A stretch of 33,482 bases of DNA from Sulfuricurvum sp. (GTDB taxonomy: Bacteria > Campylobacterota > Campylobacteria > Campylobacterales > Sulfurimonadaceae): the NCBI GenBank assembly GCA_022729795.1, contig DZBD01000011.1, positions 1 through 33,482 on the forward strand, read 5' to 3'. Below the pieces are notes generated by a model that was given only the letters and a program-made list of their open reading frames with translations, was not told the DNA's origin and searched no databases. This document shows, piece after piece, positions 1 to 10,262 of this stretch. Position 1 is the stretch's first letter. Each line of letters begins with the position of its first letter. Position numbers and translations under genes: made by a program.

Positions 1-606
1 ACCGGCAATGTGCGCGATGTCGGCAAACAGAATTGCTCCAACTTCGTCAGCTATTTCACGGAATCTTTTAAAGTCGATTTCACGAGCATAAGCAGAAGCA
101 CCGCAGATAATAATCTTAGGTTGAGTAATCTTAGCGATATCTAAAACTCTGTCGTAGTTAATACGTCCATCAAGTTCAACTCCGTATGTAAAAGAGTTAT
201 AATTTTGACCTGAAAAACTCGGTTTAGAGCCGTGTGTTAAGTGACCGCCATGGCTTAAATCCATACCTAATATTTTATCACCGGCTTTTATAAGTCCCGC
301 ATAAACTGCAGCATTTGCCTGACTTCCGGAATGGGGTTGAACATTTGCGTAATTACAGCCAAAAAGCTCACATGCTCTGTCGATTGCTAACTGCTCAACA
401 CCATCAGCATACTCACAACCGCCGTAGTAGCGTTTAGCAGGGTAACCTTCAGCATACTTGTTTGTAAATACTGAACCCATAGCTTCCATAACTGCAGGAA
501 GTGTAAAGTTCTCAGACGCTATCATCTCTAAATGGTCAGTTTGACGCTCTAACTCTTTTTCGCATAACTCATAAATTTCACTATCAAACTCTTTTAAAAA
601 ACTCAT
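1..606 (-). CDS. glyA: Serine hydroxymethyltransferase, C-terminal part truncated by window start
   Basis: Own translation of minus strand from ATG at 606: [34 protein letters not shown]...[13 protein letters not shown]...[13 protein letters not shown]-like motifs typical of SHMT; not in the ORF track because it runs off the edge. Confidence 0.96.
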   Translation of the reverse strand, partial: MSFLKEFDSEIYELCEKELERQTDHLEMIASENFTLPAVMEAMGSVFTNKYAEGYPAKRYYGGCEYADGVEQLAIDRACELFGCNYANVQPHSGSQANAAVYAGLIKAGDKILGMDLSHGGHLTHGSKPSFSGQNYNSFTYGVELDGRINYDRVLDIAKITQPKIIICGASAYAREIDFKRFREIADEVGAILFADIAHIAG

Positions 607-610
607 TTTC

Positions 611-2128
611 TTATACCTCTTCTTCTTGATTTAATTCTTCGTTGTATATAGGTTTCATTGCAGGAAACAATAAAACATCTCGTATAGAGTGCTCATTGGT
701 TAAAAGCATGACAAGTCTGTCTATGCCGATACCTTGTCCGGCTGTTGGAGCCATACCATAACTTAGGGCATCTATGAAATCTTCATCCATTGCATGTGCT
801 TCATCATCTCCACATTCTTTGGATGCCATTTGCGCTTCAAAGCGACCTAGCTGGTCTACAGGGTCATTTAACTCACTAAATGCATTTGCAATTTCACGAC
901 CTGCAATAAATAATTCAAATCTCTCCGTGATATCCGGATTGTAATCACTTCTTCTTGCTAATGGAGAGATTTCAACAGGATATTCTGTGATAAAAGTTGG
1001 ATTGATTAGTTTTTCTTCAACAAATTCGTCAAAGAGTTCTCCTTGAAGCTGCCCTAAATTTAAACCCGGCTTAACTGTAATATTTTTATTTTTAAGAAAT
1101 TCTAAAATTTTATCTTTATCATTTACTATTGTTTCTGGTATGCCACCGATTGTTGAGAGAGATTGAATGAGAGGCACTTCGGTAAATTGTGAAAAGTCTA
1201 CTTCCAAATCGCCGTACGGAAGAAGTGTGGGTAGATTTAAATGTTCAAAAAGATATGCAAAATACTCTTTTGTAATTACAATAAGGTCTCTATAAGTTTT
1301 GTAAGCCCAGTAAAATTCAATAGAGGTAAATTCAGGGTTATGTGTAGCATCCATCCCTTCGTTTCTAAAGTTGCGGTTTATCTCAAATACTGCTTCAAAA
1401 CCACCGACAATAAGTCTTTTGAGGTAAAGCTCAGGAGCAATTCTTAAAAATCTATCTATCCCAAGCGCATTATGATGCGTAACAAAAGGTTTTGCATTTG
1501 CTCCGCCTGCGATAGGATGCATCATAGGTGTTTCAACTTCCAAGAATCCTTTGTCCTCAAAAAAGCGTCTTGTTAAAGAGATTACTTTAGAGCGTGTTTG
1601 GAAGGTTTTGCGCACTTCAGCGTTCATAATAAGATCAAGATATCTCTTTCTATATCGAGTCTCTTTATCTGTAATGCCATGAAATTTTTCAGGCAGGGGA
1701 GCAATAGCTTTTGTTAATAGTTTAAATTCAGAAACGTGAAGTGAAAGTTCCCCTTTGCCTGTAATAAACGGATAACCGCTTACCTCAATAATATCGCCTG
1801 TCTCAATATTTTTTTTAAAAACATCATTATAAAAACCTTCCGGCAGGTTGTCTCTAGTGATATAAACCTGAAGTACTCCGCTTTCATCTTCTATCTGCAA
1901 AAAGCTTGCTTTTCCCATAACTCTAAAAAGTTTAATACGGCCGCAAAGAGTGTAGTGCCTGTTTTCATCTCTTTTATCTTCTTTGTTTTCTAGGTCAGAG
2001 TTTACATTTAAATATTTTATAATTGTAGTGTTTCTTTTAGAATTATTAGAATAAGGGTTAATTCCCTCACGTCTGAGTAATTCTACTTTTTCAATTCTTT
2101 GGAGAATAAATTTATTTTCAAAAGCCAA
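611..2128 (-). CDS. lysS: Lysine--tRNA ligase (class II)
   Basis: ORF with OB-fold N-terminus and class II motifs ([44 protein letters not shown]). Confidence 0.97.
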   Translation of the reverse strand: MAFENKFILQRIEKVELLRREGINPYSNNSKRNTTIIKYLNVNSDLENKEDKRDENRHYTLCGRIKLFRVMGKASFLQIEDESGVLQVYITRDNLPEGFYNDVFKKNIETGDIIEVSGYPFITGKGELSLHVSEFKLLTKAIAPLPEKFHGITDKETRYRKRYLDLIMNAEVRKTFQTRSKVISLTRRFFEDKGFLEVETPMMHPIAGGANAKPFVTHHNALGIDRFLRIAPELYLKRLIVGGFEAVFEINRNFRNEGMDATHNPEFTSIEFYWAYKTYRDLIVITKEYFAYLFEHLNLPTLLPYGDLEVDFSQFTEVPLIQSLSTIGGIPETIVNDKDKILEFLKNKNITVKPGLNLGQLQGELFDEFVEEKLINPTFITEYPVEISPLARRSDYNPDITERFELFIAGREIANAFSELNDPVDQLGRFEAQMASKECGDDEAHAMDEDFIDALSYGMAPTAGQGIGIDRLVMLLTNEHSIRDVLLFPAMKPIYNEELNQEEEV

Positions 2129-2139
2129 TGGGTTTCCTT

Positions 2140-2643
2140 TTAATTATTAATTGATTTATTTTGGCATTTTTTGCAAATGCCGTAAATTTGCATTGAGTGG
2201 TCAGACATTAAAAAGCCCAAAGAATCTGCTATTTTATGCTGTCTTTCTTCTATCTGTTCATCTACAAATTCTGTAATTTCACCACATTCTGTGCATATCA
2301 GGTGGTCGTGATGATGCTTTGCCCCAAGCTCATATTTTTTTCCCTGAGCGCCGAAAGAGAGAGATGTTACCATGGCGGACTCTTCTAAAAGTGATAGTGT
2401 TCTGTAGACCGTAGCAATACCTGTTTTTAAATCCGGATATTTTTCTTTGATAAGATGATGAAGAGATTCCGGCGTTAAATGCTCATTAGAGCTATACAGA
2501 GTTCCTAAAATCACTTCTCTTTGAATGGTAAACTTCAGATTATTCTTTTTGAGCAATGACTTGAAGTCATGAATAAGCTGTTCGTAAGCAACAGTTTTAT
2601 CATTTATATTTACTGTACTTAGAACCATCTTACTTATAATCAC
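2140..2643 (-). CDS. fur: Fur family metalloregulator (true start probably internal, e.g. MVLST)
   Basis: HHHDHLICTECGEITEF and CKKCQ metal-binding motifs, winged-helix N-terminus; located upstream of lysS-glyA as in Campylobacter. Confidence 0.85.
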   Translation of the reverse strand: MIISKMVLSTVNINDKTVAYEQLIHDFKSLLKKNNLKFTIQREVILGTLYSSNEHLTPESLHHLIKEKYPDLKTGIATVYRTLSLLEESAMVTSLSFGAQGKKYELGAKHHHDHLICTECGEITEFVDEQIEERQHKIADSLGFLMSDHSMQIYGICKKCQNKSINN

Positions 2644-3295
2644 TTAAATTTGTATCTAGTGTTTTTGCAGTTTCAGGCATACTTTTTTTTATTTGCTCTT
2701 TAGTTTCTTGTATCATATCCAAGGGAGACGTGTTTATAGTACCTTCTATTTTTTCCTGTACTACTTTTGCATTTTTAGTGATACTAGAATTGATATCATC
2801 AGCTATTTCAACCGGATCAATTTTCATAATAAAACTACCTGTTTGTACAAGTACAGGGAAGAGTATACTTGATGCAACTGCGCTGTCAATATTTCCTCTT
2901 ATAGCTTTAATATTGTAAACTGCATAAGCAATAACTGCTGCGATGAGAAAAAATTTACCTGCACCAAATACAAAGCCTAGCAGCCTGTCTATAGGACCTA
3001 AGCCGCTTAAGGAGCTAAGCTTTTTAAAGATAAACCCTACAAAAACCATTAAAAACCAGAATAAAAATAATGTTGCCAAAAATCCTGTAAAACCTATAGC
3101 AGAGCTATTGTCAAATTTAAAAATAAGTTCACTTAAGTAAATGCCAACTTTGTCACCGACGCGTGAAGCTATAAAAATACCGCCAACAATTCCGATAAGA
3201 CCAAAAAGTTCTTTGAAAAACCCGTTTATAATCCCTTTTAAACCTAAAAGAATGATGATGATTGTCGCTATAAGATCAAAATAGTTAAATTCCAT
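2630..3295 (-). CDS. CvpA family membrane protein
   Basis: Multiple TM helices; N-terminal FDLIATIIIILLGLKGIINGFFKELFGLIGIVGGIFIASR typical of CvpA/colicin V production family. Confidence 0.85.
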   Translation of the reverse strand: MEFNYFDLIATIIIILLGLKGIINGFFKELFGLIGIVGGIFIASRVGDKVGIYLSELIFKFDNSSAIGFTGFLATLFLFWFLMVFVGFIFKKLSSLSGLGPIDRLLGFVFGAGKFFLIAAVIAYAVYNIKAIRGNIDSAVASSILFPVLVQTGSFIMKIDPVEIADDINSSITKNAKVVQEKIEGTINTSPLDMIQETKEQIKKSMPETAKTLDTNLSDYK

Positions 3296-4208
3296 TTTTT
3301 AATTCCGTATGTATTTGATTTTTACCATTGTGTTTTGCTCGATAAAGAGCTTCGTCAGCCCTTGCAACGAGGGTGTCCGGAGTGTCGCCGTGAGCATATA
3401 TCGTTGTTCCTATACTCATCGTTACATTAATGTTCTGACCCTTATATATTAGCTTATTGCCTCTAATGAGTTCAAGGAGCCTGTGAGTAATTTTTTTACA
3501 ATGCAAACTGTCGATTCTGTTGAGTACGATTATAAATTCTTCTCCGCCGTATCTAAAAATTTTGTCGCCGTCTCTGAGTGTTTTTTTAAGGATATTGGCA
3601 ATAAAGATCAATATTTTATCACCTGCTATATGCCCGTAAGTGTCATTTATTTTTTTAAAATCATCAATATCTAAAATGAGAAGATGAAATTCATAAGTTA
3701 TGTTTTCTTGTGAACAAATTTCATCTAAATATGATGTTAAAGCCCGTCTATTAAAAACCTTCGTGAGTGCATCAATATTAGATGTTTCTTCTAATGTTTT
3801 AATTTGTTTTGTAAGTTCAGAAATGGTTGCATTTGCTTTTTTAACTTCATTTGTCATATGTGTTTGGATGTCATTAAACTTTTCTGTTATTACAGGCAAG
3901 TTAATTTGCTGTTGATGGCATTCGTTGAGAGTTTCTTTATGCATTTGTGCTAATTCTTCAAATCTATCACTGGTGTGTTCATAAGAGGAAAGACTTCGTG
4001 TTGCTATCTCTTTGTAAGCATTTATAAATGTTAATTTTGCCTGATCTATAGAATGTATATCATCATTTTTGATGGTTGAAATGATGTCTGCAGCTTCTTT
4101 GAAATATTCTACGACATATTCTTTTGTCGCATCTTTTTGCTCATCAATTTGCTCAAGTAAGTTTTTATATATCTGAGTTACGAGAGATTTTAAATCATCT
4201 TTGAGCAT
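3285..4208 (-). CDS. GGDEF-domain diguanylate cyclase
   Basis: DALTKVFNRRAL and RYGGEEF motifs; RDGD five residues upstream fits an RxxD inhibitory site. Confidence 0.93.
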   Translation of the reverse strand: MLKDDLKSLVTQIYKNLLEQIDEQKDATKEYVVEYFKEAADIISTIKNDDIHSIDQAKLTFINAYKEIATRSLSSYEHTSDRFEELAQMHKETLNECHQQQINLPVITEKFNDIQTHMTNEVKKANATISELTKQIKTLEETSNIDALTKVFNRRALTSYLDEICSQENITYEFHLLILDIDDFKKINDTYGHIAGDKILIFIANILKKTLRDGDKIFRYGGEEFIIVLNRIDSLHCKKITHRLLELIRGNKLIYKGQNINVTMSIGTTIYAHGDTPDTLVARADEALYRAKHNGKNQIHTELKNGI

Positions 4209-4360
4209 TGCATTTCCCTATAAAATATTTCGCTATTATACATTTATAAGCATAAAAAAAACTTTTGCATTGTTGTTTAGAAAAAAAGGCCTCTTTTGAG
4301 TCAGAGCTATTTTAGGTATTTTTATGTAAAATTGCGAAAATTATTTTATTAAGGTTTATT

Positions 4361-5719
4361 ATGAGTATATGGAGCCCTTCTAGCTGGAGAGAGAAACCTA
4401 TCTTACAGCAACCAACTTATCCAAATAAAGATGAATTAGACAAAGTGTTGGCTGAGTTAAAAAATTATCCGCCTCTTGTTTTTGCTGGGGAAGCTCGTTC
4501 TTTAAAGGAACAGTTAGCGAATGTGTCTGAGGGTAAAGCATTTTTACTTCAAGGCGGAGACTGTGCCGAGAGTTTTAGTGAATTTCATGCAGTGAATATT
4601 CGTGATACTTTTAAGGCTATTTTGCAGATGTCGGTTGTAATGACTTATGCTGGCGGGCTTCCAGTTGTAAAAGTCGGTCGTCTTGGCGGTCAATTTGCGA
4701 AGCCTCGCTCTTCTGACATGGAAACAATTAACGGAGTGACACTAGATTCTTACCGTGGTGATATTATTAATGGTGCCGATTTTACTCCTGAGTCTCGCAT
4801 ACCGAATCCACAAAGAATGATAAAAGCATATAATCAGTCCGCAGCAACATTGAATTTACTTCGTGCTTTTGCCTCCGGGGGCTTGGCAGATTTAAATCAA
4901 GTGCATAAATGGACTTTAGATTTTGCTCATAAGAGTGAAATTAGCCAAAAATTTGAAGATTTAGCGGAAGATATAGGTAAATCTTTAAAGTTTATGGAGG
5001 CATGTGGAATTAATTCTAAGACATATAGAACATTAAGAGAAACAGATTTCTTTACGTCGCACGAAGCACTTTTGTTACCGTATGAAGAGGCTTTTACAAG
5101 AAAAGATTCTTTGACCGGTGAGTGGTATGACACTTCTGCACATATGCTTTGGATAGGCGATAGGACACGCGGTCTGAACGATGCCCATGTTGAGTATATG
5201 CGCGGTATTAAAAATCCTATCGGTCTCAAAGCAGGTCCTTCAATGGACGCAGATGATTTGGTGAAGTTAGTAAATGTTCTTAATCCGGAAAATGAAGCGG
5301 GTCGCCTAAATATCATCGTAAGAATGGGTGCCGATAAAGTTGGCGATGAAAAAACCGGGATGGCAAGACTTATTCGTGTAGTTGAAAGAGAAGGCTTGAA
5401 AGTTGTATGGAGCTGCGATCCTATGCATGGAAATACAATTAAATCATCCAATAATTATAAAACGCGTCCAGTAGATGCGATTTTAACCGAGATGAAACAA
5501 TTTTTCCAAATTCATAAGGCAGAGGGAACATTCGCCGGCGGTGTTCACTTGGAGATGACAGGTAAAAATGTTACCGAGTGTATCGGTGGCTCATTTACTG
5601 TAAGTGAAGAAGATTTATCTTCTCGTTATCATACACATTGTGACCCTCGTCTCAATGCCGACCAAGCTCTAGAACTGGCATTTTTGATTGCTGATTCTTT
5701 AAAAGAAGCGCATAAATAA
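4361..5719 (+). CDS. Class II 3-deoxy-7-phosphoheptulonate synthase
   Basis: [51 protein letters not shown] motifs. Confidence 0.97.
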   Translation: MSIWSPSSWREKPILQQPTYPNKDELDKVLAELKNYPPLVFAGEARSLKEQLANVSEGKAFLLQGGDCAESFSEFHAVNIRDTFKAILQMSVVMTYAGGLPVVKVGRLGGQFAKPRSSDMETINGVTLDSYRGDIINGADFTPESRIPNPQRMIKAYNQSAATLNLLRAFASGGLADLNQVHKWTLDFAHKSEISQKFEDLAEDIGKSLKFMEACGINSKTYRTLRETDFFTSHEALLLPYEEAFTRKDSLTGEWYDTSAHMLWIGDRTRGLNDAHVEYMRGIKNPIGLKAGPSMDADDLVKLVNVLNPENEAGRLNIIVRMGADKVGDEKTGMARLIRVVEREGLKVVWSCDPMHGNTIKSSNNYKTRPVDAILTEMKQFFQIHKAEGTFAGGVHLEMTGKNVTECIGGSFTVSEEDLSSRYHTHCDPRLNADQALELAFLIADSLKEAHK

Positions 5720-5729
5720 CGAGTATTTT

Positions 5730-5756
5730 CTATCACATTTATTGAGAATGTGATAG
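5730..5756 (+). terminator. Hairpin downstream of the DAHP synthase gene
   Basis: ctatcacatt-tattgag-aatgtgatag, perfect 10-bp stem and 7-nt loop, followed by attctttccttt. Confidence 0.7.
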
Positions 5757-5830
5757 ATTCTTTCCTTTAGTAATCACAAAAAAATATTTTATTAGTCAAA
5801 CATCTTTATTTATGAAAAGGTTAGCATATT

Positions 5831-7636
5831 ATGGCTCATTTTACTCCATTCTCAAAAAACGCAACAAATATTATGGAGGTGCTTGTTGATGCTGCAAAAG
5901 ATAGAAAAATACAACCTGAAGAGGTTGATTTTGAATTATTGAGCGTGCAAACTCTTGTAAAAACACTAAAGCATAAAGATTGGACTATTATCGAAGAGCC
6001 GATTGAAACATTATTTGACGAAAAGATGCTTCGATCTGTTTTGTTGGAAATAAGACAAGAATATACGATTCGGGTAAAACCTTATGAAACCAATCAAGAA
6101 TTAAAAGATATTCAAATAGATATTTTGGCAAATAAAGCAAAAAATAAGGTTATAGCTGTTTTCAAAGAGGGAAGTGTTTTTCCCGATACAATAAATCTTG
6201 CAAAAGAGCTCAAAAAAGAAATTTACCGTAAAAAACTTCGTGCCGGTTTATTGATAAAGCATTTTGAAACAGATTTAAATAGTACGATTATTAAACTATC
6301 AAAAGCTGTAAAACCGGGTATTGCTCTTGCAAAAGATATTCGAATTAGTATTGCACAGTCTCCTGCAATACTATTACCACGCAATGATGAGATTATTTCT
6401 CATTATAAAAATAAGCAAAAAATCTCTCGAAATCTTATAGACACCGTAGATGCCGGTGAGATGTTTTTCGAATATATAAAGCCAAAAGAGGGGATAAGCG
6501 GTCGTAGATGTGATGGCAAATTTGCAGCAGCGCAAAAGCCAAAAATAATGTATAAAAACTATAGACCTAATGAAGAGACTGTTTTTACTAAAGAAAGTGA
6601 AGATTCAGTTCAATACTATGCAAAAAAAGAGGGATATTTTAAAGAGGAATCCGGACTTATTAGTATCTCTCAAAAAATTGCAATACAATCCGCTACTTTT
6701 AAAAATGTAGGTTCTATAGATGCCGGCGGTAATAAAGATATCTCGGTAAATATTGCCAAAAGAGACCATAATGATGACTCGGTAGGCAGCGGTGTTGTAA
6801 TAGATGTTAAAGAGCTTACCATAGAGGGCACCGTCGGTGCAAGTGCAAAAGTAAAGGCGAATGTACTTAGTGTGGGGGAGCAAACGCACAGAAGATCTGA
6901 GCTTGAAGCAGTTGATAATGCTAAAATTAAACTGCATCGCGGAAGATTAAAAGCAAAAACTGCGGAGATAGAGATACTTGAAAACGGCACAGTCGAAGCA
7001 GATGATATTCATGTGAAAAAAATGCTAGGCGGAGAGATTATAGGACAACGAATAGTTATTGAAGAACTGGTTGCAAACACAGTTGTAATCGCCTCAGAGT
7101 CTATAGAAGTAGGTACAATCTCTGGTGAACATAACGTGTTAATGATTAATCCAAATAAAATTGAAACGTACCATAATAAAATAGAACTCCTTAAAGCTGA
7201 AGTGAAAATCAAAAATTCACAGCAAAAGAGTTTAGCGGAGGAGCATAGTAAAAAAATTGCAAAGCATAAAGAACAAATTGGGAGAATTAAAACTTTTCAA
7301 AAAAGAGTGCAGGCTTCTCTCAAAGCAGGGGAAACACCGAATAAAGCCGATGTACTGAGAATTAAGCAGTATAAACTTGATGCGTTGAAGCTTCAGCAAA
7401 TTTCTGATGATATTGCTCAAAAAGAGCAATTTTTAGAGACGCTCAAGTTGCAGCTTGAAGAATTGTATGAAGCGGATATGCATGCCAAAGTTATTAATAA
7501 AGGGGTGTATGACGGGCATACACAGGTAGTTTTTGTAGATGCAAAAACCGGTCAAAATTATTCTATGATACCGCAAGGTCACTATGAAAGATTGTTTTTG
7601 AAAAAAGTCGGTGATGAAAAAATAATTAGTCGGTAG
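5831..7636 (+). CDS. DUF342/FapA family protein
   Basis: Repeated beta-helix-like region (VSVGEQTHRRSELEAVDNAKIKLHRGRLKAKTAEIEILENGTVEADDIHV) followed by C-terminal coiled coil. Confidence 0.8.
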   Translation: MAHFTPFSKNATNIMEVLVDAAKDRKIQPEEVDFELLSVQTLVKTLKHKDWTIIEEPIETLFDEKMLRSVLLEIRQEYTIRVKPYETNQELKDIQIDILANKAKNKVIAVFKEGSVFPDTINLAKELKKEIYRKKLRAGLLIKHFETDLNSTIIKLSKAVKPGIALAKDIRISIAQSPAILLPRNDEIISHYKNKQKISRNLIDTVDAGEMFFEYIKPKEGISGRRCDGKFAAAQKPKIMYKNYRPNEETVFTKESEDSVQYYAKKEGYFKEESGLISISQKIAIQSATFKNVGSIDAGGNKDISVNIAKRDHNDDSVGSGVVIDVKELTIEGTVGASAKVKANVLSVGEQTHRRSELEAVDNAKIKLHRGRLKAKTAEIEILENGTVEADDIHVKKMLGGEIIGQRIVIEELVANTVVIASESIEVGTISGEHNVLMINPNKIETYHNKIELLKAEVKIKNSQQKSLAEEHSKKIAKHKEQIGRIKTFQKRVQASLKAGETPNKADVLRIKQYKLDALKLQQISDDIAQKEQFLETLKLQLEELYEADMHAKVINKGVYDGHTQVVFVDAKTGQNYSMIPQGHYERLFLKKVGDEKIISR

Positions 7637-7641
7637 AAGGA

Positions 7642-8448
7642 TTAGCTTTTATTTTTAAATTGATACATCATAATTGATGCGGCAACGCTTACATTGAAGC
7701 TTTTCACACCTTCTTGCATCTCAATAGTAACAACTTCATCGCAAATATCAAGAATCTCTTTTTTGAGCCCTTTTCCTTCATTTCCCATAAGAAGTACCCA
7801 TTTTTTTGGAACTTCCACATGCCAAAGGGGTGTTGAATTTTCTACTATTTCTGCTGCAAAAATTTTGTAACCTAGTTTTTTTAAAGCTTGGCATGTGCAA
7901 AAGATATCATCATAAATATGGATATTTAGCATACTTACATACCCCATAGAAACCCTAAGCGCCCTTCTATTGTAAGGATGTGGAGCCTGTTTTGGAAGAA
8001 TAAAAGAGTCAACACCTAGTGCCGCTGCACTTCTTGCAAGTGAGCCTACGTTCTCACTCGAAGAGATGATATCTAACATGATGATGTTGTCTCCAAGCGC
8101 ATGTAGAGAACTCTCTTTTGGGCGGATTCCATGCATCATTACATTATGATGTATCTTATGTCCGACAATCTTTTGCATCTCTTTTTTATCTGTAATAAAA
8201 AGTTTTGGAATAGTTTTACGGCAAATTAAATCTCTAAATTCTTCATAATATTCTTTTGTAGCCAAAATACTTTTAATCTCCATGGAAGTTTTCAAAATTA
8301 TATTTGCAACCTTTGGACTATCTGCAACAAAACTATTATCTTCATTGAAAATATTTTCTCTTAAACTATGATATATCTCTAGTTCTGGCATGTGGATATC
8401 GTCAATTTTTATTAAGTTCATTTTGCACTTTTCCTTTAATGGTGCCAT
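7642..8448 (-). CDS. TrmH/SpoU family RNA methyltransferase
   Basis: SSENVGSLARSAAALGVDSFILP, LLMGNEGKGLKKEI, FNVSVAASIMMYQF motifs. Confidence 0.92.
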   Translation of the reverse strand: MAPLKEKCKMNLIKIDDIHMPELEIYHSLRENIFNEDNSFVADSPKVANIILKTSMEIKSILATKEYYEEFRDLICRKTIPKLFITDKKEMQKIVGHKIHHNVMMHGIRPKESSLHALGDNIIMLDIISSSENVGSLARSAAALGVDSFILPKQAPHPYNRRALRVSMGYVSMLNIHIYDDIFCTCQALKKLGYKIFAAEIVENSTPLWHVEVPKKWVLLMGNEGKGLKKEILDICDEVVTIEMQEGVKSFNVSVAASIMMYQFKNKS

Positions 8449-8555
8449 TTTACCCTTTTGAATCTTTGAGAATGAAATTTTGAATAGCTGATTTTTTTGA
8501 TTTTATTTTCAATATATATTGCTACAATTGTGCTATTTTATTTGAAAGTAGTATT

Positions 8556-9110
8556 ATGTTGAAAATATGGATTATACTTATGTTATCAATTTTTTCTCTT
8601 GCTGATAGTGTCGATGGAAGAGAGGCTTTACATAACTTTGTTTACTATGAGCAATACGGGGATGTGAAGAAATTACTCAAGAGCGGTACTAATGTAGAAA
8701 CGACGAACGCTGCTGGATTAACACCTTTGCATATTGCGGTAAAAAAAAGAGATTTAAAAATGGTTATTTTACTCAAAAATGCCGATGCAAATATAAATGC
8801 ACAAGATAATCGCGGCAATACTCCGCTTATCATAGCCGTAAATATGAAAAATATGGAACTTATTAGATTTTTGATACTTCACGGTGCAGAAATAAACTTA
8901 AGTAACGATGAAGGAATTACGCCCCTTCACCAAGCAACATTTAGCGGGAATCCCGCTGTGGTGGAGTACCTGATGAATGCAGGCGCTGATAACACTCTCA
9001 AGACAAAACTGGGATACAGTGCCTTTGATTTTGCAGTAAAAAAAAATAATTTAGCAGTTATTGATGTGCTAAAATCTTATGAAAAGAGAAAAAATGACAA
9101 TCATAATTAA
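8556..9110 (+). CDS. Ankyrin repeat protein with N-terminal signal peptide
   Basis: Tandem ankyrin repeats (AGLTPLHIAVKKRDLKMVILLKNADANINAQDNRGNTPL...), hydrophobic N-terminus. Confidence 0.9.
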   Translation: MLKIWIILMLSIFSLADSVDGREALHNFVYYEQYGDVKKLLKSGTNVETTNAAGLTPLHIAVKKRDLKMVILLKNADANINAQDNRGNTPLIIAVNMKNMELIRFLILHGAEINLSNDEGITPLHQATFSGNPAVVEYLMNAGADNTLKTKLGYSAFDFAVKKNNLAVIDVLKSYEKRKNDNHN

Positions 9111-9294
9111 TGGTAAAATACAAGAGTTGCGTGAGGGGATAACTTTAGAAGAGATTTTAAAAGAACTTTCTTTAGTCGGCAAAGTGATGGCTGCAGCCGT
9201 AAATATGAATATTGTCAAGCAAAATGACTGGAATTCATTCGTATTGTGTGAGGGCGATAAACTTGAACTTCTCGATTTTGTCGGCGGTGGCTGA
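9094..9294 (+). CDS. thiS: Sulfur carrier protein ThiS
   Basis: Small ubiquitin-like protein ending LLDFVGGG; likely start at MTIIINGK (ORF track start 9079), overlapping the ankyrin gene. Confidence 0.88.
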   Translation: MTIIINGKIQELREGITLEEILKELSLVGKVMAAAVNMNIVKQNDWNSFVLCEGDKLELLDFVGGG

Positions 9295-9295
9295 T

Positions 9296-9646
9296 TTATC
9301 TGCTTTGAATCGTTACAACTGCGATTGCATAATCTCCGTCATGTGTAATTGAGAGGCTAATGTCTATAATATTAAATTTTTCTACAATATGTCGGGAGAG
9401 TTTGATTTGGGGCGCACCTTTTTGTGTTTTTGTTATTTCAATGTCATGAAATCTGCACTCTGCACCAATTCCAACTCCAAGGGCTTTGGAACAAGCCTCT
9501 TTTGCAGACCAAAAGCCGGAAGCAGTTTTATAGTTTTTTACTAGTAGTATTTCATTCTGAGATAAAAATTTTTGTAAGGCTTTCTCGCCGAATCGCTCTA
9601 GAAAGCGATTCATACGATCAGTTTTAATGAGATCTATACCAATCAT
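9296..9646 (-). CDS. acpS: Holo-[acyl-carrier-protein] synthase
   Basis: MIGIDLIKTDRM, FWSAKEACSKALGVGI, ISLSITHDGDYAIAV motifs. Confidence 0.94.
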   Translation of the reverse strand: MIGIDLIKTDRMNRFLERFGEKALQKFLSQNEILLVKNYKTASGFWSAKEACSKALGVGIGAECRFHDIEITKTQKGAPQIKLSRHIVEKFNIIDISLSITHDGDYAIAVVTIQSR

Positions 9647-10210
9647 TTACTGAATAACAAATTCCGTAAAATAAATCCCTTTAATTTTTCCGTCTGAAAT
9701 CATGGCATTGAGAGTATCCATAATTTGTACAGAAACTTTTTGTTTCCCTTTTTTGGATGAAATCTCTTCAAGTGTTTTGGACGTTAATATTCTAATGATT
9801 CTGTCTCTAAGCACGGCTTTTTTGTTGTCGAGTTCTAAACTCAGTTCCTCACCTTCAAGTTCTATGGACATTGTAACTTTCAAATAGCGGCGTCCTGCAT
9901 CGCTTTTCAAGTTTACGGTAAAGGTATCCATTGGATATAAAATCCCTATTTGACTTAGCTGTCTCGTGTCTTCTGACTCTAAATCTGCGTTTGCACTGCT
10001 TTTTTGCGTTTTCTTTGCACTTTGCTCTTTTACCTGAGGCTCTATGTTTTTAGGGGTTGCTTCCTCTTCACTTCCACCCATCAAAAGAATACCGACTACG
10101 GCACCGATAAGTATGATAAGAATTAATACTACAATAATAATTATCATCAATAAATTACTAGATTTTTTTTCTGAGGGTATGTCTTTATCTATTTTTTCTT
10201 CTTCAGCCAT
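9647..10210 (-). CDS. fliL: Flagellar basal body-associated protein FliL
   Basis: Single TM then FTVNLKSDAGRRYLKVTMSIELE; C-terminal IYFTEFVIQ. Confidence 0.92.
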   Translation of the reverse strand: MAEEEKIDKDIPSEKKSSNLLMIIIIVVLILIILIGAVVGILLMGGSEEEATPKNIEPQVKEQSAKKTQKSSANADLESEDTRQLSQIGILYPMDTFTVNLKSDAGRRYLKVTMSIELEGEELSLELDNKKAVLRDRIIRILTSKTLEEISSKKGKQKVSVQIMDTLNAMISDGKIKGIYFTEFVIQ

Positions 10211-10262
10211 GTGAATATTCCTTATTTTTTTATCATGGTAGTATATCGAAATTTATAAAATG

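Noticed and set aside
4927-5451. 174-aa minus-strand ORF antisense to class II DAHP synthase
   Set aside because: Shadow ORF opposite a strongly supported gene; no recognisable protein features.
6605-7429. Minus-strand ORFs antisense to the DUF342 gene
   Set aside because: Shadow ORFs with no conserved motifs.
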